Shown: positions 42,441 to 51,561 of the stretch, in pieces
Numbering within the stretch: position 1 is the stretch's first letter
How the letters are laid out: each line of letters opens with the position of its first letter
Source of the DNA: Flavobacteriaceae bacterium UBA3591
Lineage (GTDB): Bacteria > Bacteroidota > Bacteroidia > Flavobacteriales > Flavobacteriaceae
Direction of reading: 5' to 3'
NCBI GenBank assembly: GCA_002375695.1
Contig: DFMO01000010.1
Coordinates: 197,328-261,327, forward strand
DNA length: 64,000 bases
Made by a program: the position numbers and the translations under genes
Notes under the pieces: model-generated
Told to the model about the DNA's origin: nothing
Database searches by the model: none
The model's input: the letters and a program-made list of their open reading frames with translations, nothing else

Positions 42441-42935
42441 ATGGAAAACATTCTGAAACAACTTCCACAGAAAGCAAAAAAAGCCGAAGCCGAAAACAAA
42501 AAGTTTTTCGCAAAGCTGAAGAAAAAACCGCCCAAACATCTCGATAGTTTGATGCAGGAATTGCACGAGGAAGAATTTCAAAGAACAGATTGTTTAACGT
42601 GTGCCAATTGCTGCAAAACTACCGGGCCACTTTTTACCGATAAAGACATTGAACGTATTGCAAAACATTTTAGAATGAAACCGCAACAATTTATTGAAAC
42701 CTATTTGCAAATAGACGAAGACAAAGATTACGTTTTGCAAAGCGTGCCCTGTACTTTTCTGGGAGCCGATAATTATTGCAGTATTTACGATGTGCGCCCA
42801 AAAGCCTGCCGCGAATTTCCGCATACCGATAGAAAAAAATTTCAGCAAATTTCAAATCTAACAATGAAGAATGTAGCCATTTGTCCGGCTGCGTTTAATA
42901 TTGTTGAAGAAATGAAAAAACGGTTGCCAAGGTAA
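42441..42935 (+). CDS. YkgJ-family cysteine-cluster protein
   Basis: This 164-residue protein was started at ATG 42441 (a TTG two codons earlier is possible). After a basic N-terminal helix, the conserved Cys cluster is CLTCANCCK (about 49-57), then VPCTFLGADNYCSIYDVRPKAC and EFPH. Eight or so Cys residues likely bind zinc or an iron-sulfur cluster. The biochemical role of the family is unsettled. Confidence 0.88.
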   Translation: MENILKQLPQKAKKAEAENKKFFAKLKKKPPKHLDSLMQELHEEEFQRTDCLTCANCCKTTGPLFTDKDIERIAKHFRMKPQQFIETYLQIDEDKDYVLQSVPCTFLGADNYCSIYDVRPKACREFPHTDRKKFQQISNLTMKNVAICPAAFNIVEEMKKRLPR

Positions 42936-42992
42936 TCGCTGACTTCAATCTTGTTCAGCCACCAGATTGAGTCATTGAGCGTAGTTAGAATA

Positions 42993-44249
42993 TTATTTAT
43001 ACAATAAATACTTCTCTCTTGTTTTTTTAAATTCAACAAGACCCTTTTGCCATGTTGCGCGTATTTCTTCGGCAGTAAAGCCCTGTTCAATCTGCTTTTG
43101 TAATTTATCGGTTCCTGCAAGTTTCACAAAAAACGAATTAAAGAAATTCTTCTTTTTTCCGTTTGCATGGTAAGCATCAATCAACCATTCTAAATTAATT
43201 TTGCTTAAGCGAGGCTCTTTCCGAAGATCTTTACCGTAACAAACTTCTCCTTTAAATTTAGGGTTTTTTGCACCCTCGTTTGATTGCGGCGTATATTTAA
43301 AAGAATATTGTGAAGCCGGTAAACTTGGCGCTCCAAAAACCTGAAATTGCATCTCGGTTCCGCGACCGGCGTTTATAAATGTACCTTCAAAAAAACACAG
43401 ACTTGGATATAAATTTATGGATTGCGCATTCGGTAAATTTGGTGAGGGTTTTATAGGCAGGTTGTAAGGCGTTTTACGAGTGTAATTTTGCATTGTAATC
43501 ACGGTTAAATCGCAGTTAATATTGTTTATTAACCATCCTTCGCCGTTAATCATTTTGGCATATTCGCCAATGGTCATGCCGTGCACAACAGGAATGGGGT
43601 GCATGCCTACAAAGCTTTGGTTTTCCTTTTCCAAAATTGGGCCGTCAATATAATGACCGTTGGGGTTGGGCCGGTCGAGGACAAATACTGGAATTTCCAT
43701 TTCTGCGCAAGCTTCCATAACGTAATGCAACGTTGAAATGTAGGTGTAAAACCGTGCTCCCACATCTTGAATATCGAACACAATTACATCAATTCCCTTT
43801 AACTGTTCTGGGGAGGGTTTTTTGTTGCTGCCGTATAGTGAAATGAGCGGCACACCAGTTTTTTTGTCGATACCATCTTTTACGTGTTCGCCAGCATCAG
43901 CAGTACCGCGGAAACCGTGTTCGGGTGCAAAAACTTTTTTTACTGAAATATTATTCGCAATTAAAAAATCTACCAAATGTGCATTTTCGCTTGCTAAAAA
44001 TGAAGTCTGATTTGCAACCACGCCCACATTTTTTCCTTTTAAAAATTTTGAATACAGTTGAAACTGTTCAGCTCCCACCACAATATCTTCCTTCTTTAAT
44101 GTTGCCAAGGTAGTGTCTTGAATCTGATCCTTAACTTTTTGATTCACTTTGCCTTCCTCTATTTGTTCTTTTTTTTCGGTAGAACTTCCGCAGGAAATTA
44201 TAGTTAAAACAATCAATAAAACTGTATTTTTGAAAAAAGTTAAGCCCAT
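42993..44249 (-). CDS. DUF1343/NamZ-like exo-beta-N-acetylmuramidase lipoprotein
   Basis: This 418-residue protein was started at the ATG giving MGLTFFKNTVLLIV, a lipoprotein signal with lipobox TIISC (Cys about 20). A longer upstream frame lies antisense to the neighbouring permease gene and was rejected. DUF1343 blocks: GKNVGVVANQTSF, KKVFAPEHGFRGTADAGEHV, IDVIVFDIQDVGARFYTYISTL (about 150-170), DRPNPNGHY and AGRGTEMQFQ. NamZ enzymes remove N-acetylmuramic acid from peptidoglycan fragments, a salvage function. It is divergent from the LolE-type gene with only 9 bases between start codons. Confidence 0.92.
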   Translation of the reverse strand: MGLTFFKNTVLLIVLTIISCGSSTEKKEQIEEGKVNQKVKDQIQDTTLATLKKEDIVVGAEQFQLYSKFLKGKNVGVVANQTSFLASENAHLVDFLIANNISVKKVFAPEHGFRGTADAGEHVKDGIDKKTGVPLISLYGSNKKPSPEQLKGIDVIVFDIQDVGARFYTYISTLHYVMEACAEMEIPVFVLDRPNPNGHYIDGPILEKENQSFVGMHPIPVVHGMTIGEYAKMINGEGWLINNINCDLTVITMQNYTRKTPYNLPIKPSPNLPNAQSINLYPSLCFFEGTFINAGRGTEMQFQVFGAPSLPASQYSFKYTPQSNEGAKNPKFKGEVCYGKDLRKEPRLSKINLEWLIDAYHANGKKKNFFNSFFVKLAGTDKLQKQIEQGFTAEEIRATWQKGLVEFKKTREKYLLYK

Positions 44250-44258
44250 AAAATCGTA

Positions 44259-45494
44259 GTGAATTTCGAATTTTTCATCGCTCGGCGCATCATTGCTTCC
44301 AAGGACTATAAAAGTAGTATTTCGGCACCGATAATAAAAATTGCAATTACCGCAATTGCACTTGGTATTATTATGATGCTTATCTCCATTGCCACGGGCG
44401 TGGGGCTTCAAAAAAAGATTCGCGAAAAAGTTTCTGCCTTTAACGGCGATATTATAATTACGAATTTTGATACTAACTTTTCAAACGACAGTCAAAACCC
44501 GATATCAAAAAACCAAGATTTTTATCCTAGTTTTAAAAATGTTGACGGTATAAAGCACGTACAGATTACCGCCTCAAAAGGCGGGGTAATTCGCACCGAA
44601 ACAGATTTTGAAGGTGTAGTGGTAAAAGGGGTAGGCAATGATTTTAACTGGAATTATTTTAGTGAGTTTTTAATAACGGGAAAGCTTCCAAATTTTAAAG
44701 ATGACCTTAACGCTGAAATTTTAATTTCTGAATATTTAGCAAACCGTTTGAAATTAAAGCTGGGCGATAGGGTTACAACCTTCTTTTTAAGCGATGCGGC
44801 TTCAAAACGACCGCGAAGTCGTGGTTTCGACATAGTTGGAATTTACAATAGCGGCTTTCAGCAATTTGATGAACAATTTATAATTGCAGATATACGTCAT
44901 ATTCAACGCTTAAATAAGTGGGAAGAAGACCAGATTGGCGCTTTTGAAGTGTTTGTAAACGATTTTGATGATATTGACGCGATAGGCAATGCAGTTTACA
45001 ATGAAACCAGTAGTACGCTAGACACACAAACTATTCGCCAAAAATATGCCTCTATTTTTGAGTGGCTCGATTTGTTCGATTTTAATATTGTAATGATTAT
45101 TGGCATAATGATTTTGGTGGCAGGCATAAATATGATTACTGCTCTCTTGGTTTTAATTTTAGAACGCACCCAAATGATAGGAATTCTAAAAGCCTTGGGC
45201 AGTAGCGATTGGAGCGTACGCAAAGTGTTTTTGTATAACGCGATGTATTTAATTGGCGTCGGTCTTTTTTGGGGGAATGTGATAGGAATTGGATTGCTTT
45301 TAATTCAGAAATACGGTAAAATTTTTAAGCTGAACCCCGATACTTATTATGTAAACGAAGCTCCTATTTATTTACATTGGGACTATATTTTAATCTTAAA
45401 TGCAGGAACTTTCTTACTCTGCCTTTTAATGCTTTTGATACCTTCTTTTATTATTTCAAAAATTTCTCCTGTGAAGGCAATTCGGTTTGAGTGA
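44259..45494 (+). CDS. LolC/LolE-type ABC transporter permease
   Basis: This 411-residue membrane protein (GTG start) has an N-terminal helix (ITAIALGIIMMLISIATGVGLQ), a large periplasmic MacB-like domain (about 60-260) and three C-terminal helices with the FtsX-type block LERTQMIGILKALGSSDWSV. It is the permease class that extracts lipoproteins from the inner membrane together with a LolD-like ATPase. No ATPase gene is adjacent; the FtsE-like protein at 34320 is one candidate partner. Confidence 0.9.
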   Translation: MNFEFFIARRIIASKDYKSSISAPIIKIAITAIALGIIMMLISIATGVGLQKKIREKVSAFNGDIIITNFDTNFSNDSQNPISKNQDFYPSFKNVDGIKHVQITASKGGVIRTETDFEGVVVKGVGNDFNWNYFSEFLITGKLPNFKDDLNAEILISEYLANRLKLKLGDRVTTFFLSDAASKRPRSRGFDIVGIYNSGFQQFDEQFIIADIRHIQRLNKWEEDQIGAFEVFVNDFDDIDAIGNAVYNETSSTLDTQTIRQKYASIFEWLDLFDFNIVMIIGIMILVAGINMITALLVLILERTQMIGILKALGSSDWSVRKVFLYNAMYLIGVGLFWGNVIGIGLLLIQKYGKIFKLNPDTYYVNEAPIYLHWDYILILNAGTFLLCLLMLLIPSFIISKISPVKAIRFE

Positions 45495-45563
45495 TTTTAA
45501 AAAAAGCTTAAAAATTCAATTATAAAAAATCAGTAAATAATTTTGAATTTTAAAAGAAGTAGG

Positions 45564-45600
45564 ACCTCACAGACCTGAAAAATCTGTGGGGTATTTTTTT
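45564..45600 (+). terminator. Terminator after the LolE-type gene
   Basis: ACCTCACAGA (45564-45573) pairs with TCTGTGGGGT (45583-45592) and is followed by a long T-run. Confidence 0.85.
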
Positions 45601-45631
45601 TGCCAATACTTCATAATTCATAATTATTAAT

Positions 45632-45662
45632 TCTGAATTCAAAATTAAGAATGATACCTTTG
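45632..45662 (+). promoter_or_regulatory. Promoter of cysM
   Basis: TCTG at 45632-45635 (one mismatch to TTTG), 19 bases, then TACCTTTG at 45655-45662. The start codon follows 20 bases later, giving a very short leader. Confidence 0.65.
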
Positions 45663-45681
45663 CATTTCATAAAAATCGGAT

Positions 45682-46668
45682 ATGGAATACGCAGAAAATA
45701 TATTAGGAACCATCGGTAATACACCTATGGTGAAAATTAATAAGATAATAGGAGATATCCCCGCTTTGGTACTCGCCAAGTACGAAACTTTTAATCCGGG
45801 AAATTCGGTTAAAGATAGAATGGCGGTAAAAATGATTGAAGATGCCGAAGCCGACGGAAGACTAAAACCCGGCGGAACAATCATTGAAGGAACTTCAGGA
45901 AATACCGGTATGGGGCTCGCTCTTGCAGCTATTGTAAAAGGTTACAAAATGGTGTGCGTAATTAGCGATAAGCAAAGCAAAGAAAAAATTGATATTCTAC
46001 GGGCAGTAGGAAGCGAAGTTGTAGTTTGCCCAACCGATGTTGAACCCGATGACCCGCAAAGTTACTATTCTGTTTCAAAAAGATTGGCAGAAGAAACACC
46101 AAACAGTTGGTATGTAAATCAATATGACAACCCTAGTAATGCCAAAGCCCATTACGAAAGTACAGGCCCCGAAATTTGGAAACAGACCGATGGTAAAGTA
46201 ACGCACTTTGTTGTTGGCGTAGGCACCGGCGGTACCATAAGTGGCGTTGGTAAATATTTAAAAGAACAAAATCCCAATGTAAAAGTTTGGGGAGTTGATA
46301 CCTACGGTAGTGTTTTTAAAAAATACCACGAAACGGGAGAATTTGATGAAAATGAAATCTATCCGTATATCACCGAAGGAATTGGCGAAGACATTTTACC
46401 TAAAAATGTAGATTTTAGTATAATCGATGGGTTTACCAAAGTAACCGATAAAGATGCTGCTATTTATACGCAGAAACTGGCCAAAATGGAAGGCTTCTTT
46501 TTAGGAAATTCGGCGGGTGCTGCAATTAAAGGGTTACTTCAGCTAAAAGACAAGTTTACAAAAGACGATGTAGTAGTTGTGCTTTTCCACGATCACGGTA
46601 GTCGTTATGTAGGCAAAATGTACAATGACGACTGGATGCGCGAGCACGGTTTTGTTGAAGACAACTAA
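45682..46668 (+). CDS. cysM: Cysteine synthase (O-acetylserine sulfhydrylase, CysM/CysK type)
   Basis: This 328-residue PLP enzyme makes cysteine from O-acetylserine and sulfide. Features: NPGNSVKDRMA with the PLP Lys44, TSGNTGMGLA (about 71-80, substrate loop), the phosphate-binding GVGTGGTISG (about 178) and a C-terminal LFHDHGSRYVGK. Length is slightly above CysK. It is transcribed alone, with its own promoter and a long perfect hairpin after it. Confidence 0.93.
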   Translation: MEYAENILGTIGNTPMVKINKIIGDIPALVLAKYETFNPGNSVKDRMAVKMIEDAEADGRLKPGGTIIEGTSGNTGMGLALAAIVKGYKMVCVISDKQSKEKIDILRAVGSEVVVCPTDVEPDDPQSYYSVSKRLAEETPNSWYVNQYDNPSNAKAHYESTGPEIWKQTDGKVTHFVVGVGTGGTISGVGKYLKEQNPNVKVWGVDTYGSVFKKYHETGEFDENEIYPYITEGIGEDILPKNVDFSIIDGFTKVTDKDAAIYTQKLAKMEGFFLGNSAGAAIKGLLQLKDKFTKDDVVVVLFHDHGSRYVGKMYNDDWMREHGFVEDN

Positions 46669-46700
46669 AATAAATTTAATAATAACTCGGTTAATTTTAG

Positions 46701-46739
46701 ATGCGAAATAGTTAAACAGTAAGTTTAACTATTTCGCAT
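46701..46739. terminator. Perfect 17-bp hairpin after cysM
   Basis: ATGCGAAATAGTTAAAC (46701-46717) and GTTTAACTATTTCGCAT (46723-46739) are perfect inverse copies around a 5-base loop. TAAATTTG, a -7-type element for the next gene, begins immediately after (46740-46747), so the hairpin may also be an operator for that promoter. Confidence 0.7.
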
Positions 46740-46788
46740 TAAATTTGTATATTAACTACTTAAGGTTAACTACACTTTTACGGTTATT

Positions 46789-47154
46789 ATGAAAAACGAA
46801 GCCAAGAAATTATTCCGCTTTTTACGTACCAAACCCGTACCTGCAAACACAAACGAAATCTTGGCCTTGGAGCGTACCAAACTCGCTAATGAGCGTACTT
46901 TACTCTCTTACATTCGTTCGTCGTTATATTTACTATTAGGTGGTATTGGTATCTTACAGCTTAAAGATTTTGAACGAATAAAGTGGTTGGGTTATGTTGC
47001 TTTAGTAGTATGTGTAATTTTTTTAGCTCTCGGTATTTTTAGATATATTTTATTATCGCGAAGACTGTATAAATGGAACCGTATTTTATTTGTTGATACT
47101 ATTTCAGAAAAGGTTGAAAAGCAAGCAGACGAGCGTGATGAACGAGAAAAGTAA
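46789..47154 (+). CDS. DUF202 (YidH-family) membrane protein
   Basis: This 121-residue protein has the DUF202 hallmark LALERTKLANERTLLSYIRSS (about 27-46) and two to three membrane helices (LYLLLGGIGIL, LVVCVIFLALGIF). It lies at the inner membrane; function unknown. TAAATTTG precedes it by about 42 bases. Confidence 0.9.
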   Translation: MKNEAKKLFRFLRTKPVPANTNEILALERTKLANERTLLSYIRSSLYLLLGGIGILQLKDFERIKWLGYVALVVCVIFLALGIFRYILLSRRLYKWNRILFVDTISEKVEKQADERDEREK

Positions 47155-47224
47155 GGCGAATTAACTTTCACTTTTTGTATCTTTACTTTTTCAATTTTAA
47201 ACTCCCCAGGAAAAAATAATTCAA

Positions 47225-48502
47225 ATGAAAGAAGATTTTCTACACTATGTGTGGAAATTTCAGAAGTTTGATGTGGGCAGTTTTTACACTTCGAATCATG
47301 AAAGTCTCCACATAAAAAACCAAGGGAGTCACAATTTAAATTCGGGTCCCGATTTCTTTAATGCACAAATTGAAGTAGATGGACAATTATGGGCGGGTAA
47401 TGTTGAAATACATTTAAAATCGTCTGATTGGTACGCGCACGCTCACGATACCGACGCCGCCTATGACAATGTTATTTTACACGTAGTGTGGGAGCATGAT
47501 GCCGAAATTTATAGAAAGGACCGCTCTGTTATTCCTACCTTTGTAATTAAAGACAGAGTTTTAAAAAACACCTTAAAGCAATACCACAATTTATTTTCGA
47601 AAGATAGAAAATGGATTCCCTGTGAAAATAATTTTAAAAATGTGGACAAATTCACCTTTGAAAATTATTTAGAAAAACTTTATGTTGAACGACTTCAAAA
47701 AAAGGAAAATTTTCTTCTTAAAGAATTAATAGATACCCAAAACCATTGGGAAAGTCTTGTGTTTAGAATGTTGTGTAAAAACTTTGGGTTAAAAGTGAAT
47801 GCTTCTTCATTTTTTAGCATTTCAAAATCGGTTAATTTTTCGGTGGTAAAAAAATGTAGTGACAATTTACTTACTTTGGAAGCCCTACTATTTGGTCAAG
47901 CCGGACTTTTAGAAGAAGAAAATCAAGATGCCTATTTTTTACAATTAAAGTCTAAATACGGCTATTTAAAACATAAATTTCAGCTAAATAACCACAATGT
48001 AATTCCTCCAAAATTTTTTAGGTTACGTCCGCCTAATTTCCCAACAATACGGTTAGCACAGTTTGCGAAATTATATGCTTCGCAAGGCAATTTATTTTCT
48101 AAGATTATTGATTGCAAAAACATGGCAGATTTCTATAATCTATTTAGGGTTAGTGCAAGCGTCTATTGGAATACATATTATAACTTTGGTGTTACCTCTT
48201 CGGAACGCGAAAAATTTGTCACCAATAATTTTATTGATTTATTGGTTATAAATACAATTATTCCAATTAAATTTTGTTATTCCAGACAATTAGGAAATGA
48301 TATGATTGAAGAGATTTTAAAATTGGCTGCACAAATTCCGTCAGAGAAAAACACGATTGTTTCAAAGTTTAATTCGCTTAAAAAAACATGCTACAATGCA
48401 TACCAGAGTCAAGCATTACTCCAACTTAAAAACGAATATTGCGACAAACGAAAATGTTTACAATGTGCTGTAGGCAATGCGCTGCTGGGGGCGGCGAGAT
48501 AA
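47225..48502 (+). CDS. DUF2851 family protein
   Basis: This 425-residue protein has the conserved N-terminal block KEDFLHYVWKFQKFD, then LNSGPDFFNAQIEVDGQLWAG and WYAHAHDTDAAYDNVILHVVW (about 75-98), with Asp/His residues of the kind seen in metal-dependent enzymes. A Cys pair lies near the C terminus (CDKRKCLQC). The family is almost restricted to Bacteroidota and has no assigned activity. No signal peptide. Confidence 0.88.
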   Translation: MKEDFLHYVWKFQKFDVGSFYTSNHESLHIKNQGSHNLNSGPDFFNAQIEVDGQLWAGNVEIHLKSSDWYAHAHDTDAAYDNVILHVVWEHDAEIYRKDRSVIPTFVIKDRVLKNTLKQYHNLFSKDRKWIPCENNFKNVDKFTFENYLEKLYVERLQKKENFLLKELIDTQNHWESLVFRMLCKNFGLKVNASSFFSISKSVNFSVVKKCSDNLLTLEALLFGQAGLLEEENQDAYFLQLKSKYGYLKHKFQLNNHNVIPPKFFRLRPPNFPTIRLAQFAKLYASQGNLFSKIIDCKNMADFYNLFRVSASVYWNTYYNFGVTSSEREKFVTNNFIDLLVINTIIPIKFCYSRQLGNDMIEEILKLAAQIPSEKNTIVSKFNSLKKTCYNAYQSQALLQLKNEYCDKRKCLQCAVGNALLGAAR

Positions 48503-48582
48503 ATATTTAGGTTGCTAATTTTATATGATAAAACCATTGCTACTATTTTAACTTAATTACAAAAAAAGTGTAATTTGCAATT

Positions 48583-48813
48583 ATGTTGCAGGCAGTATAC
48601 TCATTACGTCATTATTTAGAAAAAAGAGGATTTTATGTATCGTCGCGCTTGGCAGATCGATTAGGGATGCGTGCCAAAAGTGTGCGGTTATTTTTTATCT
48701 ATGTTTCTTTTGCAACCTTGGGAGCTGGGTTTGCCATCTATTTAACAATTGCGTTTATACTAAAGTTAAAAGATTTGGTAAACACCAAACGCACATCTGT
48801 TTTTGATTTATGA
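48583..48813 (+). CDS. Small PspC-domain membrane protein
   Basis: This 76-residue protein has SSRLADRLGMRAKSVRLFFIYVSFATLG, the PspC motif with one long membrane segment. PspC domains sense envelope stress together with PspB in other bacteria. Its stop codon overlaps the next start codon (ATGA), so it is coupled to the K+ channel gene. Confidence 0.85.
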   Translation: MLQAVYSLRHYLEKRGFYVSSRLADRLGMRAKSVRLFFIYVSFATLGAGFAIYLTIAFILKLKDLVNTKRTSVFDL

Positions 48814-49817
48814 AACATTTCTACAATTCAAAATTTACCGTTGCCATTTTGCTTTTGCTTGGAGTGGTCATGACTGGCGTTGTAGGATTTCATTATTTTT
48901 CAGATTATTCTTGGGTAGATGCATTTTATATGACCATAATTACGGTAACCACTGTAGGGTATGGCGAAGTGATGCCTTTAAATGCAAATGAAAAAATATT
49001 TGTCTCTCTTCTTATCATTTCGAGTATATTTATAGTGGGTTATGCTATTTCAGTTGTATCCGAATATATTTTGAGTAATAATATTAGTAGTTTTAAACAG
49101 AAGAAAGTGCAGAAAAAACTTAAATCGATGCATAACCATATTATTGTTTGCGGTTTCGGGCGAAATGGTCAACAAGCTGCACAAAAGTTGCAGAATTATA
49201 ATAAGCCTTTTGCGGTGATTGAAAGAAGCGAAGAAGTTATATCGCGTTTTGAAGATACCAATTATTTATTTGTCCACGGCGATGCTGTAGATGAAGAAAT
49301 ATTATATAAAGCGGGAATAGATCGCGCCGCTACCTTAATTTGTGCCACCCCTAATGATGCCGATAACCTTTTTATAGTACTTTCTGCGCGCCAAATAAAC
49401 CAAGGTTTAAAAATTATAAGTCGCGCAAGTGAAGAAACCAGTTATAAAAAATTGAAGTTAGGGGGTGCCGATAATGTTATTATGCCAGATAAAATTGGCG
49501 GCGACCATATGGCCTCATTAGTTGTAGTTCCAGATTTGGTTGAATTTTTAGATAATTTGGCTGTGGCGGGAGAAGAAGACAGTATTAATGTAGAACAAAT
49601 ATCGTTCGAACAAATGTGCCCCAACGGGGAGGAGCAAGCGATTAAAGATCTTGATGTACGGAAGAAAACAGGATGCTCAATTATAGGGTATCGTGCCCCT
49701 TCGGGCGAATACATTGTTAACCCAGAACCTACCATGATACTTCAGAAACAATCTAAACTAATTTTAATTGGCCGCCCCGATCAAATAGAAAGATTAAAAC
49801 GAGTTTACGGGGTTTAA
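48810..49817 (+). CDS. Potassium channel with RCK/TrkA-N domain
   Basis: This 335-residue protein has two membrane helices flanking the pore with selectivity filter TVGYGE (about 48-53). A cytosolic RCK domain follows with the nucleotide-binding HIIVCGFGRNGQQAAQKL (about 110-127) and IDRAATLICATPNDADN, then a TrkA-C-like domain. The plan matches MthK-type ligand-gated K+ channels. The pairing with PspC suggests a link between membrane state and K+ flux. Confidence 0.93.
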   Translation: MKHFYNSKFTVAILLLLGVVMTGVVGFHYFSDYSWVDAFYMTIITVTTVGYGEVMPLNANEKIFVSLLIISSIFIVGYAISVVSEYILSNNISSFKQKKVQKKLKSMHNHIIVCGFGRNGQQAAQKLQNYNKPFAVIERSEEVISRFEDTNYLFVHGDAVDEEILYKAGIDRAATLICATPNDADNLFIVLSARQINQGLKIISRASEETSYKKLKLGGADNVIMPDKIGGDHMASLVVVPDLVEFLDNLAVAGEEDSINVEQISFEQMCPNGEEQAIKDLDVRKKTGCSIIGYRAPSGEYIVNPEPTMILQKQSKLILIGRPDQIERLKRVYGV

Positions 49818-49923
49818 GGATTCGTTAACAAATTTCGGTCGTTTATTTTGAAATTGTAAATTTTTTTAAGCATCTTGCTCTGTTTTAATTTAGAAAACAA
49901 AAGTTTCATCTTAAAAATCCACT

Positions 49924-51549
49924 ATGAAGAAATATCTTCTTTCGCTATTTAGTTTACTTTTTCCACTTTTTACATTTGCTCAAAATATTACAACTTCTCA
50001 AAAAGTTGATCAGGCTTTTAAAGATTACACAGGTTGGTTTGTAGACCTTATTTTTTACGAAATTCCCTTTTCAGAAACTTTTCAAATACCTTGGGTTCTT
50101 ATTGTGCTTATTGGAGGTGCAACCTATTTTACTATTTATTTTAAACTTATTAACCTAACTGGTTTTTTTACTGCAGTGAGTGTAGTGCGCGGAAAATATG
50201 AAGATATTGAAAAACATGGCGCAGATACCTTATATGGCGATGTAACCCCAAACGAACAAGAAAATTTAATAGAGACTATTCGCGACGACAGTGCCGATGG
50301 TGAGGTGTCTCACTTTCAGGCATTAACAGCAGCCCTATCGGCCACCGTTGGGCTTGGTAATATTGCCGGTGTTGCGGTTGCCCTTTCTATTGGTGGACCG
50401 GGAGCAACTTTCTGGATGGTATTGGCCGGAATATTAGGTATGGCTTCAAAATTTGCCGAATGTACCTTAGGGGTTAAATATCGCGACGTAGGCCCAGATG
50501 GGACAGTATACGGAGGCCCAATGTATTACTTAAAAAAGGGTCTTTCGCAAAAAGGAATGGGAGGCTTAGGAAAAGTATTGGCAGTATTGTTTGCCATATT
50601 TGTAATTGGCGGTTCTTTTGGGGGCGGTAATATGTTTCAGGCAAACCAAGCAGCCGCACAATTTGTACAGCTTTTTAACTTACAAGATACAAGTGCTGCA
50701 ATATGGTTTGGAATTATAATGGCGGCAATTGTTGCTGTAGTTATTATTGGTGGAATTAAACGAATTGCAAAAGTTACCGAAAAAATTGTTCCGTTTATGG
50801 CGGGAATTTACGTGTTGGGAGCGGTAATAATTTTGGTAGCCAACTACAATCACATTGGCGAGGCTTTTGCCTTAATTTTTGAAGGCGCCTTTTCTGGGTT
50901 AGGAATTGCAGGTGGATTGGTGGGAGTAATGATTCAAGGAATTAGACGTGGTGCTTTTTCAAATGAAGCTGGTGTTGGTTCGGCTGCAATTGCGCATTCG
51001 GCGGTACGAACAAAATATCCTGCTTCTGAAGGTATCGTGGCATTATTAGAGCCATTTATAGATACAGTAGTAATTTGTACAATGACAGCCTTGGTTATTG
51101 TTATTACCAATTTCGACAATAATATTATTCAATATGGAGTAGAGGTAAAAGAAGGAGTTGAACTTACAGCAACTGCTTTTGATAGTGTAATTCCGCATTT
51201 CTCGGTAGTGCTTACCATTGCCGTAATTCTTTTTGCTTTTTCAACAATGATTTCTTGGTCGTATTACGGCATGCAAGGATGGGTTTATTTATTCGGAAGA
51301 GGAAAAGTAACCGAGCTAGTGTATAAACTTCTATTTTGTATCTTTATATGGGTAGGCTCTGTTATAAGTTTAGGCTCGGTAATTAACTTCTCTGATGCAA
51401 TGATATTTGCTATGGTTGTACCTAATATTATTGGAGTGGTTTTATTAACACCCGTAGTTAAAAAGGAGCTTAGCAAATACAGAAAAGCTATTAAACTAAA
51501 ACGCGAAGCGCTAGACGATGGCTTAGAAGATTTGCAGAAGCATATGTAA
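49924..51549 (+). CDS. Alanine/glycine:cation symporter (AGCS family)
   Basis: This 541-residue carrier has about eleven membrane segments and the AGCS blocks ALTAALSATVGLGNIAGVA (about 137-155), RRGAFSNEAGVGSAAIAHSA and a C-terminal GSVINFSDAMIF. It takes up alanine or glycine with Na+ or H+. The N terminus (MKKYLLSLFSLLFPLFTFAQ) looks like a cleavable signal peptide, followed by a polar loop between the first two transport helices. It appears monocistronic, with about 12 bases to the next gene. Confidence 0.93.
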   Translation: MKKYLLSLFSLLFPLFTFAQNITTSQKVDQAFKDYTGWFVDLIFYEIPFSETFQIPWVLIVLIGGATYFTIYFKLINLTGFFTAVSVVRGKYEDIEKHGADTLYGDVTPNEQENLIETIRDDSADGEVSHFQALTAALSATVGLGNIAGVAVALSIGGPGATFWMVLAGILGMASKFAECTLGVKYRDVGPDGTVYGGPMYYLKKGLSQKGMGGLGKVLAVLFAIFVIGGSFGGGNMFQANQAAAQFVQLFNLQDTSAAIWFGIIMAAIVAVVIIGGIKRIAKVTEKIVPFMAGIYVLGAVIILVANYNHIGEAFALIFEGAFSGLGIAGGLVGVMIQGIRRGAFSNEAGVGSAAIAHSAVRTKYPASEGIVALLEPFIDTVVICTMTALVIVITNFDNNIIQYGVEVKEGVELTATAFDSVIPHFSVVLTIAVILFAFSTMISWSYYGMQGWVYLFGRGKVTELVYKLLFCIFIWVGSVISLGSVINFSDAMIFAMVVPNIIGVVLLTPVVKKELSKYRKAIKLKREALDDGLEDLQKHM

Positions 51550-51561
51550 AACAAATTTTAT

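Noticed and set aside
44250..44411. N-terminal extension of the NamZ-like protein
   Set aside because: It is antisense to the LolE-type gene and lacks a signal; the ATG at 44249 gives a clean lipoprotein signal.
45604..45650. Regulatory tract before cysM
   Set aside because: TTCATAATTCATAATTA-type sequence is a low-complexity flavobacterial spacer; nothing supports a role beyond carrying the promoter.
45494..45682. Riboswitch upstream of cysM
   Set aside because: The promoter leaves a leader of about 13 bases; the hairpin upstream is the terminator of the preceding gene.
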